Positions 20,966 through 30,439 of a stretch of DNA of 35,828 nucleotides are shown here, piece after piece. Each line of letters opens with the position of its first letter. Positions within the stretch are counted from its first letter, which is position 1. The translations under genes were made by a program, and so were the position numbers. The notes beneath the pieces are model-generated. The model was not told the DNA's origin. It did no database searches and saw only the letters and a list, made by a program, of their open reading frames with translations. Origin of the DNA: Chara braunii (taxonomy: Eukaryota; Streptophyta; Charophyceae; Charales; Characeae); assembly GCA_003427395.1 (NCBI GenBank), contig BFEA01000236.1, forward strand, positions 1,033,758-1,069,585. The letters run 5' to 3'.

Positions 20966-21454
20966 ATGTCTGACCAACCAGGAGGAGGACAACCCACCCT
21001 GTCCATACCATCCTCTGGTGGCGCAACAACTAACGTATCCGAGCCACCCTTGTTAATTTCGGTTGCATCCGAGCCACAACCCACTAAAACTCACGGGGCG
21101 ACCACAAACCGAGGCACCTCGGCGAGGTTCGGATTAATCCGAACCACACCGACGACAAGTTTGGATTTGTCACATGCTCAGACGGTATTTACGACGTTGC
21201 ACGTTCTGATAAACGTGAACGACGAAATCACACGCTGTCAACAGACCATGCCGTCCATCCACCGGTCCCCGTCTCAGGTTAATCCGAACCACACCTCCGA
21301 CAAGATAGGGTCCACCCTATGCACACAGGTCATTGACGAAAACACGCCATGCCGATGGCCTCCTCTTAAGTTCCGCTTGTTGACTTCGGATGATAACGTA
21401 TCACCATGGGGTGCACGTCTTCGTCTGCCGTATCAGCGTTCTAGCGCCTTCTAG
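20966..21454 (+). CDS. Hypothetical ORF, possible leader exon
   Basis: 162 codons, no domain seen; rich in Pro, Ser and Thr. A perfect 20-bp palindrome (21126-21145) and a degenerate one (21274-21290) lie inside. It sits upstream of, and on the same strand as, the long gene at 21782, but a joining splice site is not evident. It may be non-coding. Confidence 0.2.
   Translation: MSDQPGGGQPTLSIPSSGGATTNVSEPPLLISVASEPQPTKTHGATTNRGTSARFGLIRTTPTTSLDLSHAQTVFTTLHVLINVNDEITRCQQTMPSIHRSPSQVNPNHTSDKIGSTLCTQVIDENTPCRWPPLKFRLLTSDDNVSPWGARLRLPYQRSSAF
21126..21145. repeat. Perfect 20-bp palindrome
   Basis: GGTTCGGATTAATCCGAACC, the consensus form of the dispersed family. Two further members follow at 21517-21530 (GT centre) and 21603-21616 (TC centre). 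Confidence 0.97.
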
Positions 21455-21781
21455 CGAGGTTTTGCTTTTCCCGGTGCAGGTGCCTATGCGACGTCGGTCT
21501 TTCGACTGCGCCTACTTCGGATGTATCCGATCTATCCCGCGGTCTTCATTTTCGACCATTCGTTCTCTTAAGGGTAGTGTGACGAGGATGGCTCACGATG
21601 CCTCGGATTCATCCGAAACGTGCAAACGTGTGGACCACTGTCGTCTAACTATGACTGAACTTCGTTTTTTTGGGGTCCGGGTGATCGATAACAGAATACG
21701 TGTTGTGGGTCATGGTTGATGTTAGGACGTGCTGAGTGTTCTAAGTGCACATGTGTTCATTTCTTCCGCGTGTTTCAGGGA

Positions 21782-23850
21782 ATGGCTACACACGGACGAA
21801 GCCGCTCCGCTGGTGGTTCCGCCCCGCATGGAGAGGAGCGTCGAGGGACGACGTTGTCGCCGGCAAGGGAAACGAGTCGGGGAGGTGGCCGTGGGGAGGA
21901 AGAACGACGGGCTGAAAACTTGTGGTGCGACTACAGCAAACGTGTCTGGTATTTGGACGGGGCGAGCCAGGACGGCTTCGACCCGTTGCAACCACAGTGC
22001 GGGCCGCTCTTGTTCGTCGCCGTTCGCGCCGATAGAACGCGTCTCGCAGGGTCCATCGTCCAGTGGGTCGACGAAGGCGAATACAATTTCAAGTTTACAT
22101 TGCGGAAGCATTTCAGAAGTGATGGTACCGTCGACGACATCACAAAGGGATGCAAGGTTGTCGGGAGGATGTTCGGCGGGTACGGCCGGCATGCGATGTC
22201 TTTGCCGTCCTTTGTCCCGCTAGCGCCGGGGCACGACGTGGCCGTTCACGTGACAGACTTCCTCAAGGTGTGGGCGAGATCTGGTACCTCTATCAATGCC
22301 GTGGATGTCGGACCTGGGACATCGATCAGTGGTCCTGTTGGGTTCGCGGGGGGAGAGTGCTCTGAAAGGAGGATGGGAGGTCAGGGTGGCCTGCCAACTA
22401 CGCCTCCTGTTCAAGAGGTGGGCATGTTAGACGACTCGGAGGACGACCATCCGCGTGCTCCTTTGAAACCGTGCTTGCATGGATCTCGCCGCCAAGGTTT
22501 GCTTGGGGAGCCCATGCCACGTGGAGGCGGCGATGGCGAACGGTTGCGATAGGGCTCAGAATCGACGACTCCTCGTCGTCTGGTCGAAAGGATCGGTTCA
22601 TTCGTTCATGGCATGCAGGTGGCCGAGGTTTCGCCTGGAGATCGAGCGGGTGGTCAGCAGGTTCGAGAGGTGCGTGGGTCAGATGAGACGACTCACCGGG
22701 CCCGACCTGCGCCTGCGCAACTGCAGACAGAGTTGAGCCAGGAACGAGAAGCAAGTGGGAACGTCGCCGGTGAGGAGGAGGTGTCCGAGCAGGGGCTGTT
22801 CCGTGAGAGATCGGCTGAAAAGACTCAGTCGGGAGGCAAGCGCAACTTGCCGGATGAGGAAGAGCGAGAGGGANTAGGTGCTCTGAAAAGGCAGANAAAG
22901 GTAGGAGGGAGTGCTCGGACGCCAACAACACGAGAGGGCGGTTCCGTTGAGAAGAGGAAAAGGGTTGGAGGTGGGGATGAAACGCCAAAAGACTCGTCGA
23001 CATGGCGAAGAACCGGTCAGTTTTTCGGGAAACGGTCGAAATCATCGAGGGGGAAGAAAGCAAATGAGGGCGACAGCGGGGAGGGGGATGGCGACGTGGA
23101 GATTAACCTCAACGCCTTTAACCTCGACAATGCGTTCTTCCTCGAGATGAAGACAGGGGTGCAGAGGGTTGTCGTGTTGCACATCCATCCCGAAAGAATA
23201 TTGGCTATTCCAGACTGAGAAGACGCGTACAACCACCGATCCTTGGACGAATTCCTCGTTGATACCATCGCGGCGGCTATGATCGACTTCTACGAACGTA
23301 AAGACATGAGATACACGAAGCCCATTTTCGTTCTCGCTCCGATCGTCGCGCCTCCAGAGAAGGGCGAGCCTGCTGTACGCGTGCTGCCTGCTATCTTCGA
23401 CAGCTCACAACCGGAGAAATACTGGTATTATCATGTGTGTGGACAGCATAACGCAAGGGCGGCGATGAAGGTGAAAGACCATCCCGTGTTTGAGTACTAC
23501 AACTTCTGTAAATGGCCGTTCAGACCGATCTACTTCCCTGACGACGAGTTCGACGGCTACGCCCATGTCAGGCATTGTCAGTTGCGAAGACAACATGAAA
23601 GACAAGAATAATCCACCGCGCTTGCAGGCTTTGTCTATGCGGGACATTTGCAATATCTGAAAAATTAAAGGCAAATCGCGTGTGGTGCTCGGCAATGCGT
23701 CGAAGAAAAAGGATGAGGTGCGAAAGTGGGTGCAGTTCATGGCGTTGGCTATGAAGAAGACACCGTACACGCCTTTGTGGAACCTGTCAACGGAAGAAAA
23801 GAAAAGAAAGGAATGGGCTGAGAAACTTCGATACTACCTCCCGCTGGCCA
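21782..23850 (+). pseudogene. Large protein with putative ParB-like domain, 5' part
   Basis: An acceptor-like TGTTTCAG precedes an ATG at 21782. One frame then runs to 23611 apart from TAG 22550-22552 and TGA 23216-23218. After a frame change near 23570-23590 it continues to about 23850, with TGA 23658-23660. The N-terminus is basic (RSRSAGG, then RGGGRGEEER), followed by a compact 130-residue segment (LWCDYSKRVWYLDG ... LKVWARSG) of no known family, and a long charged linker. About 23168-23590 reads VVVLHIHPERILAIPD, then HRSLDEFLVDTIAAAM, KPIFVLAP and YHVCGQHNARAAMKV. The spacing and the 'GQH.xxAA' box resemble the ParB/sulfiredoxin-like fold, where a basic residue usually follows. This is inference, not a confirmed match. 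The next piece (ALSMRDICNI, WVQFMALAMKKTPYTPLWNLS) looks helical. Two isolated N bases lie at 22874 and 22896. Confidence 0.5.
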
Positions 23851-23856
23851 TGGCAG

Positions 23857-25791
23857 ATGACTCCTGTTCCTTTGGACCATCCGCATCTCACGACTCCTGC
23901 AACTCCCTACCACATGGGCGACAAACACACCTTCTCTACAGCCGAAGATTGGGGCCATGATATCGTGTGGCACCCAGACCATTTCCAACCAGTCCTTCTC
24001 GACGGCGACTGGGCAGTGGCTGCGAGGGACGTAAGTGGAAGGTGGATATATGACGATCGTTGGGACTTCGATACATTCAAATCCCGCGCCTACGATGCGG
24101 TATTGGAGAGATTAAGTGAGGTCAATCGACGAAGTAAGGACGACCCGGCTCTGCGCGCATACGGGGAAACGTTGTTCGATTTCTTGCTGTCAAATAAATG
24201 GTTGGAAGTATTGTCCGCGTTCTACGCCCTTCCGTCAAGCCCGTCATTTAACCAAGTGAGTTGGGAGTTGCCTGCGGTCACCCTGCCGGCAGGAGTTGTG
24301 AAGCGCAAGTCTCGCGGAAAGGACGGCGAAGGGGATGGTGAAGGCGGTGGGCAACGAGGTACCGGTGGTGGAAATGAACAGCGTTCGACGAAGTAGCGGT
24401 CTCCGGGGCACGCGGGCGGCGGAAAGGGGAAAAAGGGCAGTCGGGAGAAGAAAAAACCTCGCAGCGGAGAGAAGACAAAGCATCACAGAGTAGACGGGCA
24501 GGGGTCCGATGTCGATTGCGATGAGGACGGTGGGGTTCCGGCGGTAACAGGCAACACCTCAATGGAGACGGGGAACGACTTCAGGCCTGGGTGGATTATG
24601 CGGCCTGGCGAGCAGGACCCTGTGATTAGCTCGACTAGCGCAACACAGTTTACCGATACTGTTGGCGGGGCAGTTGTAGCAAAGAATGGAACTTGTTTCG
24701 CTCAGCTCCAAAAACGGTTGGCGGATTGTCTCGGATCAATCCGAACCTCGGAGACGACATCGTCGTCAGAAACTCAGTGCCTTCTGGGAAGCGAGACGAC
24801 AACATACCACGGATTCGGCAGTGACAAGCTCGACCCATGTTCGGTTTCGCCTCAAAAGGAAGTTCGGATTAATCCGAACCGGGAAGCCAGTACCGTCGAG
24901 AGAGCACAGCGGTCTACGGAACTCGAACGGGTGGTCCGGGTTTTCGAAAACCCTGGCGGTGAAATTCGGATTCATCCGAACCGGGAAGATGTGTCCGCCA
25001 TGACAGACGATCGATGTCAGGACGTCGTAATGCTGTGCATGGAAGTCCATAAGGAGCTGCAGGCAGGCTGTCCGACTAAGGGTGAGTTAGCGACCAGTTT
25101 CAATGTCGAGCCCCGCACACTCAGAGCCGAATGCCTAGTGACGGTACGCGCTGAGTTAGCAGTCTTAAGCGACTCTCCGGTGAAAGCGGACACGTCGTCG
25201 CTGTTGGAAACTGTGGGGGCTCAGATGAATCCGAACCAGGGCCCTGTGAGCTTGTCCCTCCCTGATGCAGCTTTGGAGACGACCGTAATTCGGATTCATC
25301 TGAGCCACACGGATGAAGGACTTCAACTGGCAGACGTTGACGGTTGTCGACTTCTGACGACTTTGGACAAGGACGATTTCGCCGACGACCGGATTGATCC
25401 GACACTCAACGACGTCGAGATGGAGCAACAAGTTCAGCCGGCATACGACAACCCCTTGTACTCCGGCCTTCACGACGAGGTGATGGGAGAGGACGTTATG
25501 AAGAAGTCCTCTGACGCTGTTGGAGATAGATTTCTCTATTTGAGTGACGACGATAAAGACACAGCGTACGAGGACAAGAAGTTAAGGGGGGGAGAGGTGT
25601 TGTTGGACATCCATGGGACCTTGAGCACAACACAATACGACACAGTGGCGATCGAGAAAACCCGACCTGTCGATGTTGTGGACGTCGACGCTCTTTGTCA
25701 GGAGACGGACAGACTAAAATTACCCGTCGCGGACGTGGAGGATTTCCGCCACCGGGATGGGGATGAATTTATCTGGGGACGTGGAAGCTAA
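23857..25791 (+). pseudogene. C-terminal part of the same protein, acidic, with palindromes
   Basis: A third frame, continuous to 25791 except TAG 24394-24396. The first ~180 residues (DWGHDIVWHPDHFQPVLLDGDW, WDFDTFKSRAYDAVLERL, LSNKWLEVLSAFYAL) look globular and continue the upstream gene after a second frame change near 23855. A basic Lys/Gly/Arg linker follows, then ~400 acidic residues without a recognised domain. Six palindrome copies (24731, 24864, 24966, 25221, 25290, 25389) are read through, five in the phase R-(I/M)-(N/H/D)-P or its one-base variants. The frame ends at TAA 25789-25791, six bases before a donor-like G^GTAAGC. Confidence 0.5.
24731..25402. repeat. Cluster of six palindromes inside an ORF
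   Basis: Cores at 24731 (CA), 24864 (TA, perfect 18 bp at 24862-24879), 24966 (TC), 25221 (GA), 25290 (TC) and 25389 (TG). The members at 25218-25235 and 25289-25306 are inverted copies of the same imperfect variant (GGCTCAGATGAATCCGAA), each with the same arm mismatch. Confidence 0.9.
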
Positions 25792-25796
25792 GCCTG

Positions 25797-26523
25797 GTAA
25801 GCACTGACTTCCTCTACTTGCTTCACGCTCGTTAACCCGTTCGTGAAGTGTTGTTTGCTTCGTCGATTTCGGGGAGGTGTGTAGGCGACCGCCAACTGGA
25901 TTGTGACGATGTGCTTCGTGAGGTGCTGTTTGCTTGGTTGCTCTTGCGAAGTTGTGTTGTTGATCTCCTGCTTAACTGTCTGGGTGGCTATTTCTTGTAC
26001 AGGTCGACGAGCGTGTGGACAAACACACATGTTGCAGGAGCCGCCTGCCCTTGCCAGGTTGTCAGTCCTGGTTGAGGGAGGTACTGGTCGTCGCGATGTC
26101 ACTAATTCGTCTCCTGGGGACACTAAACCTCGGGGCCCTCCCAGAAGGGTTGTCGTGCCCGTATGGGGCCCTCGCGCTAGACTCGTTGCAGGGGCAGCGG
26201 GTGTTGCCGAAAAAGACTGCAAGGAATTCCTTCTCGAGGCTTGCAGGGATATATAGAAGGACAGTGCTAGTTTAGAATCAACTGTGTGTGGAAGGTCCAG
26301 AAGTAGGGGTGATGTTATGCGTGAACGTTTCGGGCCACAGAGTAGCGGTTCATCGGACCATGGCCGCTAGGACGACATTTTCTTATAGTGCCCCATCCTT
26401 TGTGCTGCGGGTGTTTGTTGAACAGGGTTTCCTCGAGATGGAAGAGCAGTCCTTGAAGACGTTACTTGCTCCCGGTTGCCGCTCACTATCATCGTCGCGC
26501 GTTTGTCGTCGCACAATTTACAG
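25797..26523 (+). other. Probable intron(s) between acidic region and protease
   Basis: Donor-like GTAAGC at 25797. There are two acceptor-like sites: TTTCTTGTACAG ending at 26002 and CACAATTTACAG ending at 26523. Coding resumes at 26524 in good protease sequence. A short exon between 26003 and about 26070 is possible. No other feature is seen. Confidence 0.4.
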
Positions 26524-27225
26524 GTATCTGTCAAGGACATCGTCGCACTTGTGGATGGATCCGGGGAGCTCAACGATGAGGTCGTAAATTTCTACATGGC
26601 GATGTTACTTGACAACTACGGCCGGAGTGCTGCTACCAAGAAGATGTACACCTTTAACTCTTTCTTCGCCTCTACACTGCTTCTGCGAGGTCCGGCAGCT
26701 GTTAGCAGATGGGCTAAAGATGTGGACCTCCTGTCTCATGACCTCGTCTTGGCACCNTTCTTCGCCTCTACACTGCTTCTGCGAGGTCCGGCAGCTGTTA
26801 GCAGATGGGCTAAAGATGTGGACCTCCTGTCTCATGACCTCGTCTTGGCACCCGTGCACAAGGACGACGAACACTGGAGCCTTTAGGCCATTGACTTCTC
26901 CAGACGTGGTTTGGAAATCTATGATTCTTTCTCGTGTTCGTCATCCAAAGATGACTGATACTCCGCACTTTTAGATAAATTTGTTAAATTTTTGAACACG
27001 GTGGCAGGTGACGTCGGTGATAGTCGCACTTTCGACCACTTCGCTCGCGAGGTCAGCGTGAAAGGTGTCCCTCGGCAGCACGACGGGGCTAGTTGTGGGG
27101 TGTTCATGTTGATGTTCGCTTCCTGTTTGGCGAGAGGTTTACGTCCACCTTTTGGTTTCTTCCATAGACACATCTCCTCTATCAGAGCTAGACTAGCTTT
27201 GGCGATTTGCGATGTTGGTAGGTAA
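26524..27225 (+). pseudogene. Ulp1/SENP-like C48 cysteine protease domain
   Basis: Reads LNDEVVNFYMAMLL, then W.KDVDLLSHDLVLAPVH, EHWSL, IDF, IYDSFS, and VPRQHDGASCGVFMLMFASCL. These are the hallmarks of the Ulp1 family, which removes SUMO-type modifiers. The catalytic set is present: His at 26872-26874, Asp at 26893-26895, Gln at 27076-27078, Cys at 27094-27096. TAG 26884-26886 and TGA 26955-26957 interrupt the frame between these residues. A 95-bp exact duplication (26662-26756 and 26758-26852) around one N inserts 32 false codons. It is preceded by a good splice acceptor and is probably the 3' exon of the gene starting at 21782. Ulp1-like proteases are known passengers of plant MULE transposons. 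Confidence 0.8.
26662..26852. other. Assembly duplication around a single N
   Basis: Bases 26662-26756 and 26758-26852 are identical over 95 bp with one N at 26757 between. Perfect identity next to a lone N is typical of an unresolved contig overlap, whereas other repeats in this window have diverged. Confidence 0.85.
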
Positions 27226-27840
27226 GCGTATATCTTTTTGCTGATCATATAGTGTAGAAGGGTTGATATAGAAGAACATTTCGTTATTCTCCGGACGAAA
27301 TTTGTTCCTTTTCATTTTTTCCGTGAGCAACTGGTGGGTGTTCTCGGTTTGGTTCAGAGCAGAATTGACTGTCACTGCCAGGATAGCTCCGGGTGAAATT
27401 GTCATGTCCTCGGTGTGTTTGTCGTCGACAATATTGTTCTTTCTCATTGGCTTTCAATTCTCACGAACGTCCCCATTGTTGGGGCGCCTGTTTCGTGATT
27501 GACTTTCTCGCATTCGTCATTTTGTGTCTTGTGTGGTGTGATGTTATACCCGCATACTCGGATGCATCCGAACTCCAACTACCTCTATGTTTTTCTGCCT
27601 CTCTCTCGAACCTTCCCCGTCGTCTACACTCATCTATGCATTTTCACTTTGAATGTTGTGAGGCATCACAGAGAACAAAATACAACACAAGGGCCTCTTT
27701 ATACATTTGATGGTCCGTCTGACCCTTCGCGCCGATTGATGCTACAAAGTGACACAAACTGAATTGAGCTGACACTCAAGAAGAAAGGAACATTGTATGA
27801 TTGGTCCTCAATTTTCGAAAAAGGATTTCAAGATTCAACT
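27226..27840. other. No gene seen; one palindrome
   Basis: The likely 3' flank of the protease gene. It contains TCGGATGCATCCGA at 27558-27571 and otherwise unremarkable T-rich sequence. Confidence 0.5.
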
Positions 27841-27841
27841 T

Positions 27842-27842
<1 letters not shown>

Positions 27843-27928
<86 letters not shown>

Positions 27929-27941
27929 CGCGCACACACAC
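27843..27941. repeat. Compound (CT)n(CG)n(CA)n microsatellite
   Basis: About 70 bp of CT, then 20 bp of alternating GC, then 9 bp of CA. A palindrome copy (28003-28016) lies 62 bp beyond. Confidence 0.97.
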
Positions 27942-28140
27942 CCACAGTTGTGTCTAGTGCGCTCATTTGTTGTTTGCTTCGGACTCCCTCTCCCGTGTCA
28001 TCTCGGATGCATCCGAACTTGGCTTACTCTTGCCTAACGAAAACCTTGCAGCTCTTTTACAGCTACACTTGTGGTTTTTGCGTGTTCCTCGAACATGCGT
28101 CTCCTGTACGACATGTCGGCATGAAAAGAAAATTCAGTGC

Positions 28141-28210
28141 GATTATCCACACTCTCTCTGTCTCTCTCTGTCCCTGTCTCTGTCTCTCCTTGTCTCTCTC
28201 TGTCTCTCTC

Positions 28211-28296
<86 letters not shown>
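28141..28296. repeat. CT-rich microsatellite
   Basis: CTCTGT-type units grading into pure CT with one TTCTCT interruption near 28255. Confidence 0.95.
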
Positions 28297-28303
<7 letters not shown>

Positions 28304-28462
28304 TACTTCTTGAAATGTGTCCCAAAAAACACAGGGGAAGCGTCGAACTGAAGGGTCTATACTAGTTCGACACTTGGGATACGTCCGTAACACGAAATGT
28401 TGTGGATGGTTATACGGTGCTTGTTTTTCCATCTCTCAGCCCTTTGGCGTGTTTTTTTGTCA

Positions 28463-29040
28463 TTTCTTGAGGACTTCATCTCTGTGTCTATCTCCGGTGG
28501 ATACATTCGAACTTCGGTTATCTTGGAAATTCACATTGCCTAGCTGCTCTACTACAACGATCATCTAAAATGTTTTTAAAAGCGAGGCTGATGATCTACG
28601 CATGTGCTTGACCCTGCGCCTCCTGTGCGGCGTCTCAAGAAAATTAAGTAAAGTCTCTTTGAGACTCTGTGTCTCTCGCTCTTTCTGTCTCTTTCTCTCT
28701 TTCTATATCTCTCGCTCTTCAAATGTACACGACCATTTATTGCGGACGTCCTCTCTCTGTCTATCTCCTGTGATCTCGGATACATCCGAACTTCGCTTGT
28801 CTTGCAAATTCACATTACCTTGCTGCTCTCCTACAATGATCATCTAAAATGCTTTAAAAAGCGAGGCTGATGGTCTACGCGTTTGCTCGACCCTGCGCCT
28901 CCTGTGCAGTGTCTCGAGAAAATTAAGTACAGTCTCTCTAAGACTCTGTCTCTCGCTCTTTCAGTCTCTCTCTCTCTCGCTCTTTTTGTCTCTCTCTCTC
29001 TTTCTATCTCTCTCGCCCTTCAAATGTGTACGGTCATCGG
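28463..29040. repeat. ~279-bp tandem duplication
   Basis: Unit 1 about 28463-28741, unit 2 about 28742-29040. Both carry GCGAGGCTGATG (28582, 28861), GACCCTGCGCCTCCTGTGC, AGAAAATTAAGTA and a CT-rich 3' part. The palindrome is intact in unit 2 (28776-28789) and degraded in unit 1 (near 28495-28511). Confidence 0.85.
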
Positions 29041-29207
29041 TGCAGAACTCCAATTCATTATGGTACTCACACTTCTAAATACAAATCATCCTACTCCTCT
29101 AAGTCTGTGAAGAGCCACATCTCGTTGTACTCCTCACAAACTCCAGTTCATGTCATTATACTGTTCTGATTCGGATGAGTATGATGCTCAACTCCAAGTG
29201 TAGTTAA

Positions 29208-29424
29208 AACACAGTGTAATATATATTACTTTGTTGTGGTATTCCACATCTGGACACATCCGAACCAGGAGAGGAGCGCAACAGATATATGTACTGAGGC
29301 AGCAGATACATGTACTGACTCGGAGGCGTATAACACAGTGTAATATACTCTGCTGTGGTGTTCCACATCTGGACACATCTGAACCACGAGAGGAGCGCAG
29401 CAGATATATGTACTGATTATACTC
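29208..29424. repeat. 124-bp tandem repeat
   Basis: AACACAGTGTAATATA at 29208 and 29332. Both units include ATTCCACATCTGGACACATC or a near copy and GAGAGGAGCGCA. Each has a degraded palindrome (GGACACATCCGAACC). A better palindrome lies just downstream at 29454-29467 (AT centre). Confidence 0.85.
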
Positions 29425-29838
29425 CTCGTCTCAAAGCTGATTTTACTCTAGGTTCGGATATATCCGGATCTGGAATACCACCAGACTATACATTGTGTCA
29501 TAAATTCGTTTCAAAATAGTACACACAAGAATGTACTGTTTTAACGAATAACATGTTCATAGCATCGCGAAACACCTCAGGAGTAAAATCCACATCTGAG
29601 TGAATCAATTCATAGTGCGACAATTCTCAAGTTGAACTTCATATACCCAAAAGGACCCTACAGAAGGATGAATAACAAGCAAAGTAGGGGTTGAAGACTG
29701 AGAAAAGAAAAATAGACGGAGTTGCAGTCATCAAAGAAGAAAGAATACGGTAAGCCCCACAAAAACATTCCGAAGTTGCAGATATTAACGAAATTCCGAA
29801 GTTGCAGTCATCAAATACTGTACACATACAACACAAAG

Positions 29839-30022
29839 TTATAGATTGCTTACAACATGTACGGGCACATGTGAGCCAGCAACAGGTCACAGGTTCGAAC
29901 TCCAATAGCGTCGCACACACATACAACATAGCAGAAATGACAACAACAACAGTGCCACGTCCCGGAATCGAGAGTGGAAGGCTTAGGAAGGCCAAATCCT
30001 AACAACAACATCAACAACAAGT
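29839..30022 (+). mobile_element. tRNA-derived SINE candidate
   Basis: GGTTCGAACTCC at about 29892 is a near-perfect pol III B box. An A-box-like TAGATTGCTTA lies ~50 bp upstream. The element runs through GGAAGGCTTAGGAAGGCCAA and ends in ATCCTAACAACAACATCAAC, a CAA-type 3' tail as found in plant SINEs. Boundaries and the A box are uncertain, and no target duplication was identified. Confidence 0.45.
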
Positions 30023-30439
30023 GCACCGGCAGGGCCGGCAGCAGCTACAACAGAAGCAGCTAAGAACAACAACTACGGCCTGTAAGAAAGACGTCAAAGC
30101 CAATTTAGCATCATGTACCCGCCCACACACCTTGTCCCCCAAACATGAACAAACACCAGCGAATCCAGGATGCAACGATATATGAGCACAATATGACCCG
30201 CAAGAAGAACACAAAAGTACAAGTACATGACACAACATCGTCCGAGCAATATGTTGACACTCATGATCCATAAATAAGACGTTGACATTTCGATAACGAC
30301 ACTCTGCAAAACTTGTGTATAATCGTCTACCGGAAAAAATCCCCAATTGTACACTGCCCACGCCACCACCGACCCCATTACCATCTCCGCCTCGGGGCCC
30401 TCACCAACCACCCCCACCTGCCGAAGCCTCATCTACCCC

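Noticed and set aside
21722-22414. Minus-strand ORFs opposite the ParB-like gene
   Set aside because: Shadows of the plus-strand frame, without motifs of their own.
531-27225. Alternative genetic code (TAG/TGA as sense)
   Set aside because: Frameshifts accompany the stops, positions do not match one consistent amino acid, and nuclear plant-lineage genomes use the standard code; decay is simpler.
27797-28432. Several ORFs over the CT tracts
   Set aside because: Low-complexity translation of repeats on both strands.
29884-29905. True tRNA gene
   Set aside because: B box present but no acceptor stem or anticodon arm can be folded; SINE is a better reading.
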